Positions 34,781 through 46,361 of a stretch of DNA of 64,000 nt are shown piece after piece. The stretch spans positions 17,133,225-17,197,224 of the forward strand of contig NC_059073.1 in assembly GCF_020497125.1 (NCBI RefSeq), read 5' to 3'. A model generated the notes under the pieces. That model was not told the DNA's origin. It saw only the letters and a program-made list of their open reading frames with translations, and did no database searches. Every line of letters starts with the position of its first letter. Position 1 is the stretch's first letter. The translations under genes and the position numbers were made by a program. This stretch comes from Mauremys mutica (lineage: Eukaryota > Chordata > Testudines > Geoemydidae).

Positions 34781-35013
34781 CAGTAGGAGCATGCTGAAAA
34801 ATATTCAGTCAATTGGCCATAGTTATGAGTCACTCAGTAACCTACCATGTTGTACATTATTGCTGAACAGTTCCAGATCAATGCGTTACTGGTATGGAGC
34901 AAAAGTAATACAACATTACATTTCAAAAAGGATCAGGGAAAATACAGGGAGAGGGAAATTGTGATATATGACACAGCAGTTGATGAGGGATGATGATGAT
35001 GAACCGAGAAGAT
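34781..35013 (+). repeat. Dispersed direct repeat, copy 2
   Basis: Matches 33057-33296, beginning near 'cagtaggagcatgctgaaaa' and ending at the GATGATGATGA run. Identity is high but with scattered substitutions and small indels, so it is not a very recent duplication. Confidence 0.85.
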
Positions 35014-36015
35014 AATGGGTATTGGATATTCTGGGTCTCATCACCTACCCTATGATCAAAGAGACAACACACAGAACTAGCACTATTATGGTAGGATGGG
35101 TGGTTAAACTGTGAATAAAATGTGTGTGGGATGATGCTAGATATTAGCTTTTTGTCAGCTGGAAAGGAAAATATATGAGGGATCACATTTTGTTTCTCAT
35201 TATGGAGGACTTGAATTCTTTTTAAAAAATGATCCAACAAAGCAAAGTATCTGAACAAAGAAAGGTTCCAAGGTGTTTCTGTTAAAAGGCTCCTATTAGG
35301 CCAAGGAGAAACCCTGATCAAGTTCCACAAGGTGAAGTAAAATGAAATTCACGTAGATAATAACTTAAAGAGATGTGTGAAATTTCAGTCAGGTGAATTC
35401 ACAGGGTACTAATGTTAGAGACCACTGGTAAAACAAATAATAGGCCCAATGAATTTACTATGTGGTGATCTGATTGCTTAAAACCACATTTGATACCAAA
35501 AACATTTCAAATTGAATTAGGGGGGTAGTAGGTAATCAAACGCACATGAACAAGTGGGGAATTTCAGTGTTATGGTTACAGCTCTAATTGTAATGTACTT
35601 GGACTTTCTTAATTTTTTTGCACTGTATGTTGTCCTCAATAGCAAGACCTCAATGCTTTCATAATAATCTCTTACTAGTTCATAGCGCTCAAAGGATCGT
35701 TAAGTTTTTCATAATCACGTATGTCAGCAAATACATGGTCATCTAAGACTTCAGAGCTCTCACTGTTCTGCACTCTGTGACCAACTGGAACTTCATGACA
35801 ACAGATACCATAGAAGCACTCAGAGACCACAGTTATGGGTACATTATAGGAACTTGAACAAAATATTATGGAATAGCAGAGACAGGACACAAATCCAAAA
35901 GCACAGAGCCCTACCACTTGTAGGAATAGCCAATGGAAGTTATCAATGTAGGGAAAATATGACATGCAGTTGATGCACAGTTGAGTCATTCTGATTCCTC
36001 TGGTAGATGATGATA
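35014..36015. other. Unassigned stretch
   Basis: No gene is recognised. The minus-strand frames at 34923-35330 (135 aa) and 35675-35989 (104 aa) show no domain that I can name. Confidence 0.4.
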
Positions 36016-36023
36016 GTGTTCAT

Positions 36024-36314
36024 CAAGGGTAGGCAACTTATGGCACGTGTGCCGAAGGTGGCACGTGAGCTGATTTTCAGCTCACACTGCCCGAGTTCTG
36101 GCCACCAGTCATTGTAACTTAATTTTAAATGAAGCTTCTTAAACATTTTTAAAACCTTATTTAAGTTACATACAACCATAGTTTAGTTATATATTATAGA
36201 CATAGAAAGAGACCTTCTAAAAATGTTAAAATGTATTACCGGCACACGAAACCTTAAATCAGAGTGAATAAATGAAGATTCGGCACACCGCTTCTGAAAG
36301 GTTGCCGATCCCTG
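36024..36314 (-). mobile_element. Non-autonomous hAT MITE, 291 bp, second copy
   Basis: This is the reverse-complement relative of 8059-8368: left end 'caagggtaggcaac', right end 'gttgccgatccctg'. Both carry the 'tgattttcagct' and 'attcactctaattta' (inverted) blocks. Flanking octamers GTGTTCAT (36016-36023) and GTGTACAT (36315-36322) match at 7 of 8 positions, an hAT-size target duplication slightly decayed. Confidence 0.9.
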
Positions 36315-36501
36315 GTGTACATCCAAACTAGGCAGCTGATTATAATATACATATATCCACTTCACTGCAATGCACCACAAAAATGAGATAGGAATGTAAC
36401 AATAGACATATAGCACACTGCAACACCACACACAGTTCAGGGCAGGAAGTGAAGAAGAATATGATATATAATCGAAACTAGAAAACATTAAATAAGCAAT
36501 A

Positions 36502-37190
36502 TACACCTCTACCCCGATATAATGCGGTCCTTGGGAGACAAAAAATCTCACCGCGTTATATCAAACTTGCTTTGCCCCCCCCCCCGTTCCTTGTTCCCTG
36601 ACTACCCCCTCTAGAGATCCACGTCCCTAATCACCCCCAGGACCCCACCCAACCCCCAACCCCTCTGCTCCCTGTCCCCTGACTGCTCCGACCCCTATCC
36701 ACCCCCCTCCCCACTCACTGGAAGTGGCGTTCACTGGAAGTGGTGGGAAGCGGAGCAGCCCGGCCCCAGCCCACTCCACTCTGCCACCTCCCAGTCGTGG
36801 CGCTCCGCTTCCCACCGCAGGTGAGTGTGGGGAGACTGGGGATTGGACGCTCCCCGTACTCACCTGTGGCGGGAAGTGGAGCGCTCTGGCTGGGAGCTGG
36901 TGAAGTGGAGTGGGCTGGGGCCGGGCTGCTCTGCTTCTGCCGCTGCTGGTGAGTGCGTGGGGGATCCCTTCCCCCAAGCCTCCTCCCCCAAGCGACACAG
37001 CTGGGGCCGTGGTGAGGGAAGCGGAGCGGGCTGCTCCCGGCCCCCCACTAATCCCCCAGGCCACTCTGGGACTGCGGGGCCCTCAAAAGTGCCCTCCCAC
37101 AGCTCCTGCCCCCCAGACCCTCGGGAGGGGGAGCCCCTGACCGCCCTCGAGACCCTCTGTCCCTTATCGAACCCCTCAGCCCCGGCCTGG
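36502..37190 (+). mobile_element. GC-rich DNA-transposon fragment (Tc1/Mariner- or Tigger-like candidate)
   Basis: The start TACACCTCTACCCCGATATA followed by 'accgcgttatatcaaacttg' is a terminus I recognise from GC-rich turtle DNA transposons. The matching inverted right end is absent, so the copy is 3'-truncated or rearranged. The body (36580-37190) is GC- and CpG-rich with long C runs (36575-36585) and open frames in many registers (36627-37064, 36825-37241, 36860-37231). These reflect composition, not genes. Superfamily assignment is tentative. Confidence 0.5.
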
Positions 37191-37207
37191 CCCGGCACTC
37201 TTAACAT

Positions 37208-37680
37208 GCTGTTCAGACTCTGCAAAACCACACCTGTATAACTACTGGCTTAAAAAGTGCTTGCTTAATGGTTATTCTTTGATTGACAAGTTGTTGATGT
37301 AATTGTAACAGTTACTCACATAAAAGGGGCAGACAGGTCTGAGGAATTTGGATTTGACCTTCTGGGCATCTCTTGGAATCCCCAGTGGCAGGTGGATAGC
37401 TGGCCACTTGAACCTTGTCGTTTGACCACTGGAGACCCTTCCAGACTGTGGTTAACTATTGTTTGGGGGTGCTCTATAACCTATTGTGTTTGTATGTTCT
37501 TGGGACTAAATAAAGCAGAGGCTTTGAGTAAAAGCATTCTTGGAAGAGTGCTGGAGACTAATAAAGTGAAGGTTTTAAGTAAAAGCACTCCATTTTGTGT
37601 GATTTATGCCAACTACATAGCAGACAGAGGTGCTGCATCTCCCTTGTTTTATTTCCTGATATGGCCTTGCAGAGAGTAAA
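37208..37680 (+). repeat. LTR-like sequence with duplicated poly(A)-signal region
   Basis: 'cacataaaaggggcagacag' provides a TATA-like box near 37318 and 'gactaaataaagcagaggct' a poly(A)-signal region about 190 bp later, an LTR-like arrangement. The signal region is tandemly duplicated (37502-37540 and 37553-37591). Boundaries are unclear and no target duplication was found. Confidence 0.45.
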
Positions 37681-37899
37681 GTTACAGAGAGCTTTGGGTT
37701 TAGGGAGCCCTGGGGTAACACTGTCAGCTTTTTGAAAGTTCTAGGCAGCAATTTTACATTTTCCGGCAATATGCAGGATACCGGAATGGTCCTTTTGAAA
37801 GATTTTATTTGTCATTTTCACCTCAGTGGCAGAGAAACTCTTGGCCATTTCAGCTACAAGAACAATTGATCTGGTTGTTGCGGGTGGTTGGCTTCAGTA

Positions 37900-39349
37900 T
37901 AAACACCCTCACAATGTTGAATGTATTGATCCTGCAGGGCCGTTCAAACATTGTCTACAATAGCTGAAGCCATCCACTTCAAGCCATTGAAAAGTTTGAC
38001 CATAGAGACCTATCTGAGGTGAACTGGCAAGAAAGCAGTGAAAAGGAAGTTGAGGACAATATGTTTTGGTCTCAGGCCACCCTGACGGGCTGCTCAAATA
38101 ATGGGTGGCCATTGTACTTTCACCCAAAGGCCGATGGGCATTGCAGGGTTCATGGGTGATTAAGAAGCAAATTATCAATGTCTGAATCCATACTGACCTT
38201 GGGCATCTTACCATCATGGCAGGAAATTGTTCCACCAACTCTAAGGCCAATGCTGAAGTTGCAGATAATTTTCCCAGCAACTGATGATAATTTTTAATGA
38301 AACTCTGACAAGTGATGTTATCAAGATCCTGGGAGACTTTAATGCTGAGGTAGGAAAGGATAATAATATGTGGGCAAGTACGCTCAGGAAGTTTGTTATC
38401 AGAAAGAAAAACAGGAATGGGCAATGACTGCAGGAATTTGCAGCTACTAATGATACGGTGATTGCTGACTTGCTCGTCTATCACCAAATATTCACAGACC
38501 TGCTACAGCCCAGATGGTTTCACCAGGACTGTTATTTATATTGATCATGTCCTCGTTAGCATTTGTTTACAATCTACGGTCACAGATATATGAGTTTGAA
38601 GAGGTGCTGAAGTTGACATTGACCATCAGCTTCTGCTTACCAACGTGCAACTCCGACTTCAAAAACACATTAGTCCACTTTAGTCAAAGGCTCCTAGAAC
38701 AACCTAGGTATCTGATGACTTTCTATTCTGAAATGCATATGGCCATTGAGGCATTGGAGACTGAAGTCTCACTCACTCTTTCATGTGATGAGCAATAGGG
38801 TTTTTCAAGTCATCAGTGCTGACCATTGCCAGCTCATTGCTGGGGCCTCAATCCTTCATACATCAACCTTGGATCAGTGAAAAGTCATTTACAGCAACTG
38901 GAGTTAAGAAAAAAGCGAGGCTACCATTTTAGTCTTCAAAGACATGTTTGTTTAAAGCAGAAGCAGAGGCCGAATGGGTTCGACTTCAGAACATCATCAA
39001 GTCAGTGTGTAAGAAAAGATAAGGAATCCTGGTGGTTGATCAGGCAGTTAATTTAGAACAGGCTGCTACCAGGCACAATCTCCTCACCCTCTATTTAATT
39101 TTGCAGCGTTTGCAGGGGAAGGTGGTACCAGCTTGTTCAGTAAAGAACTGGAATGGCAGCATCAGCCACAGTCTTCAGCATCAGTTGCATTGATGGAAAG
39201 ATCATTTCAAAACACACCTCAATTGTCCATTGCCTGCAGCCCCTCTTCCACAAGTTCCAGTAGAGCCATCTTCCTTCAACCAAGAAGAGATCCTCCTCAG
39301 TCCATATGCTGAAATCTGGGAAGTCGCCAGTGTTTTTAACATTACCTCT
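37900..39349 (+). pseudogene. Decayed LINE, endonuclease part
   Basis: At 38329-38346 the frame reads LGDFNA, the catalytic-site motif of APE-type endonucleases in non-LTR retrotransposons. 'NRNGQ' and 'LQEFAATND' follow in broken frames, then an 'IDHVLV'-like block near 38540 and 'DIDHQLLLTNVQLRLQKH' near 38600-38670. This order matches the endonuclease of LINEs often annotated as craniofacial-development-protein-2-like. Stops and shifts are frequent. The element continues after the LTR as the RT part at 40640-41140. Confidence 0.6.
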
Positions 39350-40634
39350 GTTGCTTAAGACAGGTGACAGTGAGACACTGCACCCAATATTCTTCACAAT
39401 GATATTATAATATGATTATAGCATAATTATGATGCATTTTGTACAAGATGGGTCATGTGAGGTGTCAGTGAAAAGTTATATGATTAGCTGAATATGATTA
39501 TCCTATTTGCATGCATGCATCATGTTTGTATCTAGAGTTATGAATATTGACTATGTATCTGTATTTCAAATTTGCTTACTCTGGGTGACACTCACAACTA
39601 GCCTTTCAGGCAAAACAATGAAGAAGCCAGACAGTGCTGATGGGCCATCAGCAAAGACAATGGACTCGAAGAATTTAACCTTCCTGTAAACTTTCCAGAC
39701 ATCCTGTAAGTAATGGCTGCTATGACTCAGCAAGATATACAAGGGCATGTGACTAGGTCACATGACTCTGGACTCCATCTTGGGATATCTGTATTTTTCC
39801 ACAAACTGTTCTGGGACCCAATCTTTCAAACAAAGTTTCCCTGCTATATGCTAAAGCTATATAAGGAAAGAAGTGACATCTGTGGTTCTTCACTCCCCAC
39901 ACAAGAGGGCTCCTGGAAACACCTGAGGAACAAAGACTGAACTGGGGGAAGCGATGGACCCAGGCTAAAGGGATTTCTAGCCTCTGTATGAAAAACCTGG
40001 AGATTCCAAGCTGTAAAGCAAGTGCAGCTTGTACCTTGAGAATCTGCAGCCTGCTTGTATCATCAGCCAGGGTAAGAATTTGCTAATTCATATCTTGCCT
40101 TTCCAGTACCTTAGGCTTAGTTTGTGTTTTTGTTTATTTACTGGGTAATCTGCTTTGATCTGTTTGCTATCATTTATAATTACTTAAAATCTATCTTTTG
40201 TAGTTAATAAACTTGTTTTATGTTTTAATTTAAACCCAGTGTGCCTTTAAGTGAAGTGCTTGAAAATCTCTGCTTGGTTTAACACAGGCTTGTTGCATTT
40301 CCTCTCTACATTGAGGGGGAGGCGAAATGGATAATAAATTCATACAAGTTGGGGTTTGGACCAGGGCAGGACTGTACAGCTCTGGGGTCCTAGGCTAGGA
40401 ACCTGGTGTTTATTTTGGCTGTAGTCTCTCTATTGTTGGTTCATGCAGGGGCTGGTCAGAGATTCTGCATGTAACTGCAGCTGGGTGTGTCCCTACCTGT
40501 GTGAATGCTGGTGGAAGTGTAGGGCCGGGAAAGGGTCTGTAGCTTGTCACAGCTGCACAGAGAGCCCAGGCTGGTTAGTCAGAGGGCTCAGTGGTAGCCA
40601 GTTCCAGGTGGCACCCTGGCGGGAACCTGTCACA
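39350..40634 (+). repeat. Solo-LTR-like element, family L1a, copy 1
   Basis: Homologous along its length to 52805-53837: shared blocks include 'gcctttcagg' near 39602, 'cactccc...cctggaaacac', 'gggctcagtgg' and the end '...tcaca'. A TATA box (tatataag, 39858-39865) and an AATAAA at 40206-40211 fit U3-R organisation on the + strand. No internal retroviral genes flank it, so it is a solo LTR. It splits a LINE (endonuclease before, reverse transcriptase after). The left boundary is approximate. Confidence 0.7.
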
Positions 40635-40639
40635 GTCTG

Positions 40640-41140
40640 CAACAATACTGTCTATCTGGCACATTAATATAATCCTGAAGAAGGGGATTATTCTGCTGCT
40701 GTTCAAAAAGATTGATACAGGTAAATATAGCAACTATAGACGCATTACACTATTGTTGGTCCCAGGGAAAGTTTTTGCTTCTGTCTTAAATCAACTACTT
40801 CATGGCAGAGGCTGGGATACTCAGTGCGACTTTAGACCTCGGCATTCCACTTTCAACCAGATCTTCACCTTGAGACAGCATTATGAAGATAGCTGAATTT
40901 AATAAGCCATGCCCAGCAGTTTTTATAGACTTTTGCCATGCCTTTGATTCAGTACATCAAGCAAGTTTGAGGGCTCTGGTGATGTGTCCTGGGAAGATAG
41001 TGTCATTGATAGAAGAGCTACAGAATGGTTCAACGTGGCAATAGCAGAGGCCAGGATAGGCTCCTTTCTCCAACTTTAGGCTGAGACAGGCAAACAGACA
41101 ACATTGACTTTCCTTGCTTGTGTGGGTTCAATCCATCCCC
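40640..41140 (+). pseudogene. Decayed LINE, reverse transcriptase part
   Basis: The frame from about 40640 preserves 'KKGIILLLFKK', 'YSNYRRITLLLVPGKVFASV' and 'CDFRPRHSTFNQIFTLRQ', conserved RT domains 1-2. After a stop, another frame has 'FIDFCHAFDSVHQ' (about 40920-40960), the conserved motif with the first catalytic aspartate. No intact frame remains. This is the same element as 37900-39349, interrupted by the LTR. Confidence 0.8.
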
Positions 41141-41144
41141 TTGT

Positions 41145-41710
41145 CAACTAGATTCATAGAACCATAGGCCTAGAAGGGACTGCAAGGGTCATCTAGTCTG
41201 ACCCTCTGCCAAGATGCAGGATTTGTTGTGTCTAAACCATCCACAGCAGAGGGCTCTCCAGCCTCCTTTTGAAAACCTATAGTGAAGGAGTTTCTACAAT
41301 CTCCCTAGGCAGGTCTGTTCCACTGTCCTACTGTTCTTACAGTAGGAAGTTTTTTCTTAGATTTAATCTAAATCTGCTAGGCTGAACCCATTGCCTCCTG
41401 TCCTGCCCTCTGTGGTGAGAGAGAACAACTTTTCTCCATCTTTTTACTGCAGCCTTCCAAATATTTGAAGACTGCTCTCATGCCCCCCCCCCCGCTTAAT
41501 CTCCTCTTTTCCAAACTAAACGTATCAGGTTCCTTCAGCCTTTGCTCATCAGGCTTACATTCCATCCCTTTGATCATCTTTGTTGTGCTCCTCTGGATCC
41601 TCTACAGTTTTTCCACATCCTTTCTATACATTGGTAATCAAAACTGGACACAGTATTCCAGCTAAGGCCTAACCAGAGCCGAGTAGAGCCATTATGACCG
41701 TGGTATAAGA
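41145..41710 (-). repeat. 5'-truncated CR1 LINE, minus orientation
   Basis: On the + strand it starts with the inverted CR1 3' tail ('agaaccataggcctagaagg') and runs into inverted ORF2 C-terminal sequence; the minus-strand frame at 41377-41577 encodes 'MIKGMECKPDEQRLKE' and '[10 protein letters not shown]'. A C11 run (41483-41493) interrupts it. It matches 13828-14299 and 52185-52804. Confidence 0.9.
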
Positions 41711-42986
41711 ATGATTTTACTCTTCTATGCATGTTTTCTGTTTTAATCACTCTCATTCATGGGTCAAACTCCACGCCTCTCTTTTTCAATGATGATGGAT
41801 GCTTTATTTGGCTTTTTGAATATTTTGCTTGTTTATCATTTTGCCTGTTTCATTCTTTTGCCTGCTGTGGTTGTGTTTTAATTATCTGTGCAGTGACCGG
41901 ACCACCTCGGGGGAGGAGCGGGGTGAGAATGAGGAGGTGATTTTTATGGCCCTGATCCTGCAGTCCCATCCAAAACTCCCCTGCTTATATATGCACCAAT
42001 GTTCTTGCTATACATACTAGAGCATGTCCGAGAAACTTTCACTGAGTCATTACATTATCAGAATAGGGGGCAAAGACAGCCCTTGGCTATGTCATGTATT
42101 TAAAGACAATGAAAATACACAGGAGCAATAAGGCTGCAGCTTTTGCAATGAGGATGAAGAAACTGTTCCAGGGTTCAATTCTCCACCCATTGAGATCAAT
42201 GAGAGATGGATCAGGCTTTTTTTTTTTTTTTAAATCAATCATTAGTCTATTCATAACATCTAAGAGATGCCAAGCACCTGCTCCTCCCACTGACTTCAAT
42301 GGGAGCTTTGCTTGATTAAGCAAAGACTAAATTAGGGATTTCAGGATCTAGCCCATGAAAATTCTCCATTGTGCTTACACAGCAGCAGGATTTTAGAGTT
42401 AAATGTCTTGCCTGGTTTAAACCTACAGTGATTAGCCCTCGCTGGGGACTCTGTTACTGCCTGCAAAGTTTCATGTTTTCAAAATAAGCCATTTTGCCCC
42501 TAGAATTGGACAAAATCAACAACAACAAAAATGTGCACACACACACACCATTGGGACTAGTGGGAAAAATGCAATTTCTTTTCTGAGCAACCTCTTGCTC
42601 ATGTGGCCATTGCTGATTTGAATCAGCTGACAGCAACACGGCACTGGGTTTGCATCTTGCTGGCAGGACCAGTTCTAAGGATTGGGACAAGTGAGTTGAC
42701 ACAGGGGGAGCCAACAACTGGGAGAGGAGGAGCATGTTGCCATGTGCTGACTGAGCACTTGGGGTCATATTAGGGCTGCCTTGCCTGAGCGTGCTAGGGT
42801 GTGGGAACAGCGTACAGGAAGACACTCAGCATGCCAATGCAACAGGCAGTGCTAATGCGACTTCTTGCATTCATGGAGCACAAGGAAATCCCATTAGTGC
42901 TTCTGTCAGTGCTGCACAGCACAGTGGAGTCATGTTCAGCTAGGAGTGGGGAGGGGGCAGGTGGGGGACAATATGCACGCTACACC
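41711..42986. other. Unassigned stretch
   Basis: No gene is recognised. It includes a T15-like run at about 42217-42231 and a CA repeat at 42535-42548. Frames at 42454-42825 on the minus strand (123 aa) and 42801-43271 (156 aa) have no domain that I recognise; the latter runs straight through a hAT insertion, so it cannot be an intact gene. Confidence 0.45.
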
Positions 42987-43056
42987 CAGGGGCGGCTCCA
43001 GGCCCCAGCATGCCAAGCGCGTGCTTGGGGCGGCGAAATCACTAGAGCCGCCCCTG
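42987..43056 (+). mobile_element. 70-bp micro-MITE of hAT type
   Basis: The element begins CAGGGGCGGCTCCAGG and ends, inverted, CAGGGGCGGCTCTAG. It is flanked by a perfect 8-bp duplication GCTACACC at 42979-42986 and 43057-43064. The middle reads 'tgccaagcgcgtgcttgggg', itself partly palindromic. A 255-bp relative with its own perfect duplication is at 60965-61219. Confidence 0.93.
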
Positions 43057-43064
43057 GCTACACC

Positions 43065-46010
43065 TCTTCTACTGGTACAGAAAGTGCAAGTGCTGAGCGT
43101 GCTAGCTCCAATGCCCCCAAACCATCATGCCTCACACCAGTGTTTTCCATAGGGAAGGGGGTGCTAGGCCTAGCCACAGGGGTGCAAACAGATTGTTATC
43201 CAAAGTCTCAGCTTTTCTCTTTTATAAAACCTTCAAAACATGACCTGAGTGTGAAAAATCAGAAACAATAGCTCGGAGAGATGTGAACTTCCCCAGTCCT
43301 TTCAGTCATTGCTAACCCAGATGTCAGTTATGGTACATGACTAGTACCTGAGTCAGCAGTTTGCATACTGCTTCAAATACCAGCAAGCTGTGTGAAAGGA
43401 AGATTCAGTCTTTTTTTCCACAGGAAAAAACACACCCATAGGTTAGCCAAGCGGTTCCCTAATTTAAACACTATAGGACCTGATTTCCTTTTCACTTACA
43501 CTTCCTCAAAGTCACCAATTTACAACTGTGGCAGTGAGAGGACAGCCAGGCCCATAGAGGTTTTGCAATGTGGTCAAATCAGCCACACTTTTCCCTTATG
43601 TTCTGCAAAGCCTTCAGAGTTTTAGTTCAATGGCTGGATTCCACAGCAGCATATGTGACATGGGGAACTGATGGAGCCATCTGTTTTTCTTACGGTCTCA
43701 GGCTTTTCCCTCCCATGGTTTTATCTGAACTTTGGGTAAGTAAAGAAGGGGGAGGAGGAACATCTGGTGTAAACTCCAGGACTTCACATTGCTAAGGGAA
43801 GGATATTTCTGATAGAAGCATTTCAAGGTAACGTGATTTGGAAGCCTAACTACAGCTTTGAAGCTGAGCCAGGGGTGAATAAATGAAACTAGAAAGAAAA
43901 TGACCATAAGCTGCTGGAAGGCAGCTGAAGACTGTGTTGGTGGAGCAATCTTGGACAAAATCAGAGGGCCTGGAAGAGAGGAGGGTGAGAGGGGAGAGAG
44001 ACAGTTCTTGCCTTTCTACAGGCCAAATCCCAATCCCTTCCCTAAGTCTCACAAAATAGGGCCTGCACTCGGGGGTCTTGGCAGGAGCCAGAAGGATAGA
44101 ATCTGCCCTCACCCAGCATTTGGTGCATGAGCAGAGCTTTCCTCTCACCTTCCGCATATATGCAACCTTCACTCAGCCTATCTATGATGGGGTGTACAAA
44201 TCCTGCAGTAGGCTCAAGCATCCCCCCCCTGCAAAGCCTGTCAGGACTGGAGGAGAAATTAAAAAGTGGGGAAGCCCACCTCAGTAGGAGGCAGCTCTGG
44301 GTGGAGGACGGAACTTTCTTCCCCCAGCTCCCAGGGAGAGGTCTGATGGAGGGTAGAGCCTACTCCATGCCCATGAACTGTCCAAGCACACTGAGAGGTG
44401 AGTTGGACTATACACAGTTACCTCAAGACACCTTCTCATGGTTGACAGAGGACACTGAGGCAGACTGAAGCTTGTCCAAGGCCCCTTTTGATGAAAGAGA
44501 GGCCAGTAGCTTGTTTGCAACTGGTTGTTTGTTTCTTTTCTTCCCTGCCTTCATTTTTTTTTTTGGTTTCCTCTGAACCCAGAAGGGGTAAACTCCAGAG
44601 AAACTGAGCCAGAGGTCTGAGTTTCTTTCCTTGTATCAGTTATGCTAACTATCCCAACTTGGATGCTGAAAGCCTAAGTGAGTATATGACCCCGTCAAAG
44701 CCCAAAGGGTTGCTGTGGAGGAACAAGGCCCTTGACACCATCCAATCCACTCATAGTCAAGTCAAGATCACACTTAGGGTAAGTCTACACTACAAGAGAG
44801 ACCATGCTAGTACATGGTGCCCAACCATGGTTATGAGCATTGGTGTTCTAACATGGATTTTATTGCTAGTGCAGATGGGAAAACATAGTTCTATAGCCAT
44901 GTAGGAGTGGCTGAGTGCATGTGTGGACATCTGTGGAGATGTGGCCCTGGCAACAACTAGAGCTGGGCAGGAACTTTTGCAGGAAATCCTGCGATATTTG
45001 AATTCTTTTCCATTCTGAAATGGAATCAAAACTTTTTTTTCAAAATTTCTCATGAACAAACATTCCAAAAGAAAACATGTTTCTGGTTGATAGGGGCAAT
45101 AAAGTTGAAACCTTTCATTCTGATTTTGTCCTTAAAAAATAAATAATATAATTTCAATTTTCTGTTTCCTTTCCATTTAAAAAAAATGCTATGTTCCATT
45201 GCTAAACTGGAATACTCCACCTCACTTTTTGTTTTGAAATGAAATTTTGTTGAAATCTATATGTTTCCATGAAATGTTTCACTTTGAGTGAATCTGCATT
45301 TTCTGAGATAAACATGTTCAGTCAGAAAACTTTCAACCAGCTCTAGTAACAATGGGTAGGAGCACGACGAGCACCTATATTCTAACATGTTTAGCTTATT
45401 GTCAAGGTGGACAAGAAGACATGGTGGCATTACTGTGTTAGAGAGTGGTGTTTGTGCCAGAGCCACACCTACTCCCTCTTCACCCATCCACACAGAACAA
45501 CCTGCAGCCACTGATTGGAAGAGTTACTGGGCCTGGGTGAGTAACAGGGAGCTCTGCCCTGCTGGTTGCTCATGGAGAAGAGAGTGCCCGGAAGTCAGAG
45601 TCATTCCCTGGACTGGTTCCAATGGAAGCATAGCCTCACAGAACTGCTTCCCTTTGATCTGTTGTAGGGACATGCAGCCATCACAGGCCCACATCCTTGC
45701 AGAGGAGGGGATAGGCTAGTCCTGAAGTTGATGCAGGGAGCCAGCCCATTGGAAAAATGCCTGTTTACTTAGCAGCACAGCTCAAGCCTGCAAACAGTGG
45801 CTTTTATAACCCCAAAAGAGCATAAGCCAATCTCTGCCATCCTAAAATATTTACAAAACCACTCTCCTTTTAATTCTTCATGGATATTATTCATGGTGAT
45901 CTGAGCATGGGAGTCAGAGCTGTAATTTAAACTCTGACACGATTCCCAATGATCCTTTGGACTAGAGATGGAATCATGGTGGGAACTAGAAGGATATCTC
46001 CACAGCTATC
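43065..46010. other. Unassigned stretch
   Basis: No gene is recognised. Several overlapping frames on both strands (43846-44172, 44127-44468, 45387-45719) lack domains. At 44778-44800 'gggtaagtctacactacaag' resembles the Harbinger terminus but has no partner. Confidence 0.4.
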
Positions 46011-46018
46011 TTTTAGAA

Positions 46019-46353
46019 CAGTGTGTTTCCCAAACTTGGGACACCGCTTGTGTAGGGAAAGCCCCTGGTGGGCCGGGCCAGTTTGTTTACCTGCCTCATC
46101 CACAGATCCTGCCGATCGCAGCTCCGACTGGCCACGGTTCACTGCTCCAGGCCAATGGGAGCTGCTGGAAGCATCGCAGGCCGAGGGATGTACTGGCCGC
46201 CACTTCCAGCAGGTACCATTGGCCTGGAGCAGCAAACCGCGGCCAGTGGGAGCCGTGATCGGCCGAACCTGTGAACATGGCAGGTAAACAAACCAGCCCG
46301 GCCCACTGGGGGCTTTCCCTACACACGCGGCCTCCCAAGTTTGAGAAACAGTG
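46019..46353 (+). mobile_element. Palindromic hAT MITE, 335 bp
   Basis: The two halves are inverted copies: 'tgtgtagggaaagcccctgg' on the left matches the right half read in reverse ('tgtgtagggaaagcccccag'), and likewise 'tttgtttacctgcc' and 'ggccaatgg'. Ends are CAGTGTGTTTCCCAAACT and, inverted, CACTGTTTCTCAAACT. Flanking octamers TTTTAGAA (46011-46018) and TCTTAGAA (46354-46361) match at 7 of 8. Multiple open frames across it come from its GC-rich palindromic nature. A half copy lies at 60776-60951. Confidence 0.9.
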
Positions 46354-46361
46354 TCTTAGAA

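Noticed and set aside
36627..37241. Frames of 138-145 aa in a CpG-rich block, possible gene or CpG-island promoter
   Set aside because: The block is the body of a GC-rich DNA transposon fragment with a recognisable terminus at 36502, and no coding motif is seen.
42801..43271. 156-aa frame
   Set aside because: It reads straight through the 70-bp hAT insertion with its target duplication, so it cannot be an old intact gene, and it has no domain.
44778..44950. Possible second Harbinger-derived MITE ('gtctacactacaag')
   Set aside because: Only a short terminal resemblance; no inverted partner and no TTA duplication found.
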